This document shows positions 57,901-64,000 of a DNA stretch of 64,000 nt, piece by piece (position 1 is the stretch's first letter; each line of letters starts with the position of its first letter). This stretch comes from Pempheris klunzingeri (Eukaryota > Chordata > Actinopteri > Acropomatiformes > Pempheridae). Under the pieces are notes generated by a model. It had not been told where the DNA came from and did not search any database. It saw nothing but the letters and a program-made list of their open reading frames with translations. A program made the position numbers and the translations under genes. Where the stretch lies: positions 16,728,691 through 16,792,690 of the forward strand of contig NC_092026.1 in assembly GCF_042242105.1 (NCBI RefSeq). Direction: 5' to 3'.

Positions 57901-59758
57901 CACCACAAAAGCTGCTCGGGATAAATATAGCGCCAGAAGCTACACCACACCAGGGACTATTTTGGTGAAGTGGCAGTGATGCTCAGCGCTCTGGGATCTG
58001 CTGACAAGTACAGTACAGCAAGTGTCAATCAGAGCGCAGAGCTGAGCCGGCACTACTGCAGCCAGAGGAGACCGAGCCCCAACGCTCCCATACGAGGCAC
58101 CAGAGGCAGCTGAGTTGAGGTGGCTGTGTTTTCCTGTATATAAATATTTATTTCAGCTGTTTTCCTTCCCTTCTGTTCATTTTGACTTTAAATGACAAGA
58201 CAGATCCCTTCTTTTTTGACTGATGGATTAAGTTTCTGTATACAATCTTTTGCCCCAATTTCATCTGTACAAAACAAATGTAGAAATCAGTTTTCAACTT
58301 TGCTTTATTTCAACTTCAACTTTCAAATTCAACTTTATTTGCACATTAAATTGATGGTATGTTCACAACTGCCAATAGTTGGTCAGAGAAAGTGCCTGAT
58401 GCTCTTGCAGCTCTCCTGAAAATGCTATAATGCATCGGGTGTGCGAAGTAGCAGCTCTTACTGTACACTATGAAGTGGCCATGCCAAGAGCCATAAAATC
58501 TGTTTGCCACATGATCCGCTGTATATGTTCAATAAATCAGTCATCGCTTTTTTATGGAATGACATTTTCACAGCAGATATCACACCAGTATTTCTTCAAC
58601 AGTATAAAGTCTGTCTGAAAAACTGTTTGATATTCAGTTACCTCTATATTAGCTGACTTTCATTTTGCTCTCCATTTCTGGTCAAATTTATCTCTGTATC
58701 TCTGGGTGACTGTGAACCTGGAGTCAACTTCAAAACATCAAAGATGTGAAATGCAAATATAATTTTTCCTTGAAAATGTGGTGTGGGAGTCTTTGTTATT
58801 TGCTTTCAGTGTTTTCTTAAGGAACCTGAGAAGGAGCCAGGGTCAGTTGTGGTCTGACAACATGTTTGTGAGCTGAACGATGACGTAATGTCTCTCTGTG
58901 AGGAATGTGATGAAACTACTGCAGCCTGACAAGAGGCCTGACCTGTGACAGGCACACGGATATAGGTGTGTTGAGTGCATCAAACCCCCCACCCCCTACA
59001 AAAGCTAAGCCTTGGCCAGAATAAATGATACCTTAGGTCTTCACAGCTCAGCTCTTTGGCTTGGCTGGACGACGCTGACGACACACAGCAGGCTTGTGAC
59101 ACAATTTTGACACTTCACTTATCAGCATTTCTGAATCCTGCAAAGCTATTTTCTACCTTGTAACATCACTTTCCCGTGATAGCTCCCTCCATGCTCGATT
59201 TCACATTTAACACATTTCAAATCTGTCCTCATAACCACACAATTACACCTTCACTATAAATAAGAGTGTCTTGTATCCTACCCTTACATGTCAGTTTAAC
59301 AGCAGTATACAGTCTCACACTTCACATCTACATGACTTAAATTCTGTGCAACCAAAATAATTGGAAATAGATCAAAACACAAACTCTATCAGAACATCCC
59401 ACCAAGCTCTTAATGGCAACTTTCAGTCTAGTCACTGTGCATGCTTTGCATTATGAATCCAGCACTAGTTCCACAGTAAGCTTCCCTCCTTATTCTACCC
59501 ATAGTTCCCTTCTCAACCCACCTCGAGGGCCAACTCCTCAATCCCAAACTGTTTCTGGGCGACGCGGCTGGTTCCGGGATGGTCATGGTAGTATACCACC
59601 ATAACATCGTACTTCTTCATCACAGACTTATAGTTCTTGGCGTTGAGGTTGTGAACACGATCCTTGCCGTCATACTCTGGGAAGTCCAAGGACTCCTTGC
59701 CCAACGAAAGCCCCCCAAAGGACAGCAAGACTGCCACAAGCACCCAGGTCCACTTCAT
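51897..59758 (-). CDS. casq1: Calsequestrin (probably casq1), with a 106-residue polyaspartate tail
   Basis: High-capacity, low-affinity calcium-binding protein of the muscle sarcoplasmic reticulum lumen, partner of triadin, junctin and the ryanodine receptor. Eleven coding exons on the minus strand: 59758-59522, 56128-56035, 55553-55453, 55280-55169, 54908-54835, 54176-54046, 53953-53908, 53740-53686, 53529-53429, 53340-53266, 52319-51897, giving 482 residues (human CASQ1 396). Signal peptide about 1-20; mature start near [15 protein letters not shown]. Three thioredoxin-like domains follow, with family blocks [27 protein letters not shown] and [10 protein letters not shown]. The tail is 21 Asp, Gly398, then 84 Asp to the stop. 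Family residues are mixed: KNYK, VLEDP and GYFKS favour casq1, while EPF, RPTLR and EDWIEDxLSG resemble casq2. Exon 3 ends at an unusual GTTCGT donor. Introns hold LINE fragments. Confidence 0.9.
51900..52217 (-). repeat. casq1: (GAY)n coding trinucleotide tract, 106 codons
   Basis: Uninterrupted GAC/GAT codons from 52217 down to 51900 on the minus strand, except one GGC (Gly) at 52154-52152. The mix of GAC and GAT is irregular rather than a pure repeat. It encodes the calsequestrin calcium-binding tail. Confidence 0.95.
54310..54415 (+). mobile_element. LINE 3' end fragment in a casq1 intron
   Basis: Contains GGAAAGCGTCTTGAGATAAC and ATAAATAAAG followed by short GATT repeats. This is the pattern of 3' ends of common fish L2/CR1-type LINEs. 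It is truncated and lies antisense to casq1. Confidence 0.55.
54541..54642 (+). mobile_element. LINE reverse-transcriptase fragment in a casq1 intron
   Basis: The frame from 54576 reads [19 protein letters not shown], matching the reverse-transcriptase motif GVPQGSILGPLLF of L2/Rex/CR1-like LINEs. Only about 100 bases are recognisable. It lies just downstream of the LINE 3' tail at 54310-54415, so the two are not parts of one collinear copy. Confidence 0.6.
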
Positions 59759-60063
59759 GGCTCCTCTCTATGATATGATGGATGTATTTGCAGTTTCAGA
59801 GAGTAAACAAAGGGGAAACAAAAAAGAGCTTGGTAAAAAGAATGGAGAACCCCTTCCAGTCCGCGTCACCCAGAAGAGAGCAAGACCAACTCCTGCATCC
59901 ACCTTATTAAAAACCTCACATGGGCAACGGGCAGTGGGGCACAGGGTGCAAGAGGGGTTGGGCTAAGTTTGACATAGGTGTGAGTGTGTGTCTATGTGGG
60001 GTGTTACCAGGCATGGGGAAGATCAGGTGGGGGGGGGGCAATGTGGTTGCTGGGGTGACAGCT

Positions 60064-60070
60064 TTGTGTG

Positions 60071-60117
<47 letters not shown>

Positions 60118-60134
60118 GTGTGTGTGTGTGTGTT
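60064..60134. repeat. (GT)n microsatellite upstream of casq1
   Basis: About 35 GT units with TT and GC interruptions, 300 bases upstream of the calsequestrin start codon. Confidence 0.9.
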
Positions 60135-60283
60135 TCAGACATGTAAAAGTGGGAGGGGTGCGGAAATGAGGACCAACCTGCTCCTTTTCTCTCTCTCTCC
60201 TTTCAACCTGAGAGCCGGGAGAGACGGTGATGGAGGTGGAGGGAGATGGTGCATAAGCAAGGAATAAAGAGATACAGATGGAT

Positions 60284-60319
<36 letters not shown>
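60284..60319. repeat. (GT)n microsatellite
   Basis: About 18 perfect GT units, the second such tract upstream of casq1. Confidence 0.9.
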
Positions 60320-60691
60320 GAGCCTGTCTGCTTTGCGCCAAATGAAGAAAGAGTGATATGATGGATTTAGAGGTGGCTGCGAATCTGAAGCACTCTTTTC
60401 CCATATTAAGTGTAGATGGAGGCTTGGATCCTAGCTAAAAATAATGGATGCAGGACAGAGAAGTACATATCAGGAGGGGGTGCTGGTGTCTGATTTGCTG
60501 CTGCTGGCACCGGCACAGCGCTAGAATGTGGCTGTGGGTCACTCAGGGACAAGGAGAGAGAGAGGAGGTGCACCTGCTGAGGATTCAGAGCATAGGTGTC
60601 ACTTAGCCCTGACTCAAGGAGAAAGTGAAACATAGCGTTTTACAGGGGGGGGGGGCATGTGGCAGTTTTTTGGATATTTTTGAGAATGATC

Positions 60692-60735
60692 CATCTCAAG
60701 CATACAGGATATGTGTGCCCTGTATGCTTGAGATG
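60692..60735. repeat. Perfect inverted repeat, 17-base arms, 10-base loop
   Basis: CATCTCAAGCATACAGG (60692-60708) and its exact reverse complement (60719-60735), separated by 10 bases. One strand folds into a strong hairpin. Confidence 0.9.
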
Positions 60736-61449
60736 ATCGCATGTGATATTACTTTACTAACTGAAAGGGAAGAGGTAGGCTATAAATAAATACAGGCTAC
60801 ATGGTATCGTAATACTGCTTTTGACCCGCTACACTGACACACGTACGTGACACACCCCTCTAGTGGGACACACAGCCAACAGTATCGAAGAGGAGAGGTT
60901 TCATTTGAAGCTGAGAGATGCACTGACAGTATGTGTGTGTGGTGGTGATGCTAGAGGGGCTGTTTTGCAGCTTTGCGTAAAGCTAAAAGCTAAAGATCTC
61001 TGCGTTACAATTCATACAGTCATACAGTTCTTGTATCAGACATGATGGAAGAATGAATCAATAAACCAGAGTCAACCTAATGAAGTGAGCCATAAAATGT
61101 GATGTGTCCTTTAGTTAACTATTCCATGTGTTACCATGTATTCAAACCACCAGCGGCATGTGGTATTTTCTATTTTATCAAAGAGCCTCATCTAGGTTCT
61201 ATAATACTAAATCTATTCTGCTGGGGTGTAACTTTCATCTCAGCAACTCACAGCAGGTGTTTTAACCTGATGTGACATCACTGACCAGTTCAATGCAACA
61301 GTTTTGGAATTGGGCCTTTTTTGGCTCACTGACTCACTCAGTACAACAGGGCCATTGTTAATGTCATTAGTAACACTTGTGCTTTTTATGCTATGACAGA
61401 ATCATATGCAATAACCGTAAAGGTCATTCCCTTTCACTTTGTCTCCCAT

Positions 61450-61820
61450 TTTGCAGTTTGCACTTTGCACATATCTTATTTAATCTAAGTCTATTCTGTA
61501 CAGTTTCACTTACTTTGCACACTTCACCTCACGCACTGTGACACTTCTCACAAATTTGTACTTTTCAATCTGTACTTTTTGTTTTAAAAAAGGGACAGAC
61601 TATTTGATTGTATTTTATTGTGTCGAAGTTTCTGTTCAATTTTGTATTTTAATATTTTGTATTGTTGTGACGACCTCTGTATCGCACTCTGGCGCAACAA
61701 TTTCCTCCGGGATAAATAAAGTCGGTCTTATTCTTATTCTTATTCTTATTCTTATTCTTATTCTTATTCTTATTCTTATTCTTATTCTTATTCTTATTCT
61801 TATTCTTATTCTTATTCTTA
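61450..61820 (+). mobile_element. LINE 3' end with (CTTATT)n tail
   Basis: The stretch GCAACAATTTCCTCCGGGAT followed by AAATAAAGT is the typical 3' end of fish L2/CR1-like LINEs. It runs into about 14 copies of the hexamer CTTATT (61737-61820), which fits microsatellite-type 3' repeats used by such elements. The 5' limit is uncertain and no open reverse-transcriptase frame remains. Confidence 0.6.
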
Positions 61821-63099
61821 TGACAAGTCAAAATGCCTGCTGTAACAAAAACCTCTGATATGGAGTTTGAGCTTATTATAAGAATATATTTTAAGTCCCT
61901 TAACACCTTCATCATTTTTCATTCATTGCAAGTTGTCATTTCATCTGTGGAGTCTCTATGTGATGGTGTGTCCATACTTATGTCTGCAGCAGTTAGCTCT
62001 CCTGGTTACTAAGACTGCTGAAAATTAAATCTTAGGGTGAATACTGTACACTACATTTGCCTTATTGTCAGTTTGTCAGTGTTTTACCGGAATCAACATA
62101 TTGATACAGTTTTATTGGATCATATGTAATGAATTCATACCACACTGTCATGTTGAAAGCATATTAATTAGTTCCATTCTCACAGTTGTAAAAATATCTG
62201 TTTTACATCACAGCTCTGACAATGTCCATAAAATGGTTACTTCTGTTTTTTCTCTTTTTTGTGAACACTATAAACATACAGACATTCAGCTGGTTGGCGT
62301 GGAATTGACATTTTGTACAATTCATAATTCCAATATCTAAAGTAGATCAATCAAGGGAAATGGTGTAGTAAATCAGATATATTTGATATAAGAAAATAAG
62401 AATCTAAGCATAATGATTAAACAACAACATCAGTAAAACACAAATGTGTGTTCACTCTTTTGTTCGTCATAAGGATCTATACACAAGTGGAATTCAGCTA
62501 GAGAATATTAAGGCTTGGAAAGGACTTAAAAAGGACAAGAATAAGATTTGCTCATTCATTCATTTGATCATTACTGTCCGGTCCTGGTGTGAACAATCTC
62601 CTCTTCAAAACACAGGTGAGGAAGGGCAGTGACAAATGCTTAACTGTTTCTGGTTCAGTTCAACTCTAACATGCATCTAACATCTATCTGTCATTAAATT
62701 TGAAAAAAATTTGTATTACATGGCAAAATGTTATACAAGAAAATAAAATGAATTTTCTGATCTTATTCTGAACAGATTTGGAGGGGGCATGCAGTTTCTA
62801 TTAGATAACTGTGAATAGGACCAAATAGGTTTCCCTTTGGTTTGAACACTTATAGTTATGGAGCTTTTTCCTTATGTTCTTATTATTCAGGTATTTCCTT
62901 ACACTTTATATCTGTATATCTAACAACTTCTTTGTACTTGACTGGGAAAGATGTGACCCTCAAGACATTTACATCCCTATTGAGATATCACCATTATCAT
63001 CAGGCAAAGCTGTAGCAGAAATGACACCCCTGAACACCCAGCTGTGTTCACAGGGTGACCACAGGGGGGCGGTGTTACACCCGTGCTGTTCGTGTGGGC

Positions 63100-63204
63100 G
63101 GTGCTAAGGAGCTCAAACATTTCATAACCGTACTGTGTGTGTGTCAATAACATGTAAAATCGTGGCGGGTTTCAGAATCTGTTCGTACATATAGCTTCAT
63201 CAAG
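63100..63204 (+). promoter_or_regulatory. Probable 5' non-coding exon and promoter of a gene beyond the right edge
   Basis: A strong donor ATCAAG/GTAAGAG at 63204/63205 is followed by CpG-rich DNA (63210-63360) of the kind found at fish gene starts. The upstream part has GGGCGG near 63066. No start codon or downstream exon is visible before 64000, so the gene cannot be named. Confidence 0.4.
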
Positions 63205-63543
63205 GTAAGAGTCGTCCTTGTCCGCCTGTATTTACGCGACAGTCTGTGATTTCCGCTCGGTCTCCGGCTAACGCTAGCTTACGTTAGCTAGCTGCAGTTA
63301 ACAATGTTTAATGGTGGCCCGACACGGCTGCTTAACCCGGGTTTAATGGAGCCGTAAACAATGCAAAACAAAGTGTCACACCGAGCTAATATCCATGTAT
63401 TTATTTAGTCAGTTATTTATTTATTTAAACTGTCTCTCCGACCTACTGTAGGAAGTCTATTATACACAGACTGTGGATGCGCAGGCTGTCAGCTGATTTA
63501 GGAAAAGCAGTAGAGTGCAGAATAATCAAACTGTCCTCAGGTG

Positions 63544-63798
63544 TAGTGATGTGTTGGTGAAGTGAACGACGGGAGCCGGCTCCTGATCTGGAGCCGATTT
63601 CTTGTCCACACTGAGGGGGGGTGTTACAGACACACAGCACAGTGAGCACATGAACTGGAGTGAGGGAGAGACAAGAGAGCGAGAGAGCACTGCTACATAG
63701 TCAGACTGCAGGCAGGACAGGTGAGAAACATGAGCGACAGAAAACGTTGGGAGCCAAAAGAGCCGGCTCTCTAAAAAGAGCCGAAATTCCCATCACTA
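63544..63798. mobile_element. hAT-type MITE, 255 bp, with exact 8-bp target-site duplication
   Basis: The element starts TAGTGATG and ends CATCACTA, perfect 8-base terminal inverted repeats. It is flanked by CTCAGGTG at 63536-63543 and again at 63799-63806. Internal AGCCGGCTC words near both ends are inverted copies. It has no coding capacity. An 8-bp duplication with short terminal repeats is the mark of the hAT superfamily. Confidence 0.85.
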
Positions 63799-64000
63799 CT
63801 CAGGTGAAGACCACCTGCTGAGGAATTGGTTCACTTCGTACTAACGTGAGGTCATGTGCGGTCATACTAGCAGTAACATCACTTTCCTGAGACCTTTGAT
63901 TGTGAAAATTGTTGGTAATAAATTGTCTGTGATTGACTAATTGACAGGTTCGGTCGTAATCTCAACAAGATCTATTCATGTTATCAAAAGAATATCAACA

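Larger units (their letters stand above)
59759..63100. other. casq1 upstream region and spacer
   Basis: No coding exon seen. It holds the casq1 promoter, with a MEF2/TATA-like TTTTTAATAAGG on the minus strand near 59904, two (GT)n tracts, a 17-base hairpin, and a LINE 3' end with its repeat tail at 61450-61820. The remainder is AT-rich unique-looking DNA. Confidence 0.5.

Noticed and set aside
58290-58365. Possible minus-strand LINE 3' end (CAAATAAAGTTGAATTTGAA-like)
   Set aside because: Only a short AT-rich tail is visible and no diagnostic LINE body precedes it, so it is too weak to list.
61737-61820. Hexamer array resembling a CRISPR
   Set aside because: It is a simple (CTTATT)n tail of a LINE 3' end in a vertebrate genome, with no spacers.

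Overview
The window is nuclear DNA of a teleost fish. It holds multi-exon genes with GT-AG introns, CpG-type promoters, Tc1-like and hAT-like DNA transposon relics, LINE 3' ends and many (CA)n/(GT)n microsatellites. The proteins are clearly vertebrate, and chd8 lies directly upstream of tox4, the same close pairing as on human 14q11.2.

Layout from left to right: (1) a minus-strand GIMAP/AIG1 GTPase gene with two tandem G domains that runs off the left edge (1-2781); (2) a plus-strand TRIM E3 ligase with RING, two B-boxes, coiled coil and PRY/SPRY (4657-9462); (3) a three-exon cerebellin gene, a secreted C1q-domain synaptic organiser (11774-12889); (4) chd8, a chromodomain helicase, complete in 38 coding exons and 2573 residues (16484-32813), with a CCAAT-containing promoter and 5' non-coding exon near 15.1-15.3 kb; (5) tox4, an HMG-box protein, complete in 9 coding exons and 683 residues (35869-39590); (6) a minus-strand TRIM-like gene with an unusual build, in which a short coiled coil is followed by a membrane-spanning segment and then PRY/SPRY (44812-41330); (7) a minus-strand C2H2 zinc-finger gene (49533-47041); (8) a minus-strand calsequestrin, probably casq1, with 11 coding exons and an extreme polyaspartate C-terminus (59758-51897); (9) a probable 5' non-coding exon and promoter of a plus-strand gene that continues past the right edge (about 63.1-63.2 kb).

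These genes are not an operon and mostly work apart. chd8 and tox4 are nuclear chromatin/transcription factors. The GIMAP and two TRIM genes belong to fast-evolving immune-type families. The cerebellin is a neuronal secreted protein, and calsequestrin is the calcium store protein of the muscle sarcoplasmic reticulum.

The best candidates for something new are the TRIM-like gene whose canonical coiled-coil exon is absent and which carries a transmembrane exon instead, the calsequestrin tail of 105 aspartates (21 + Gly + 84), and the first GIMAP domain, which has lost key nucleotide-binding residues. Several transposon relics can be delimited, including one 255-bp hAT-type element with an exact 8-bp target-site duplication. 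I found no sign of retroviral or Polinton-type elements. All exon borders were read by eye from splice sites, reading phase and remembered family sequences, so no transcript evidence supports them.
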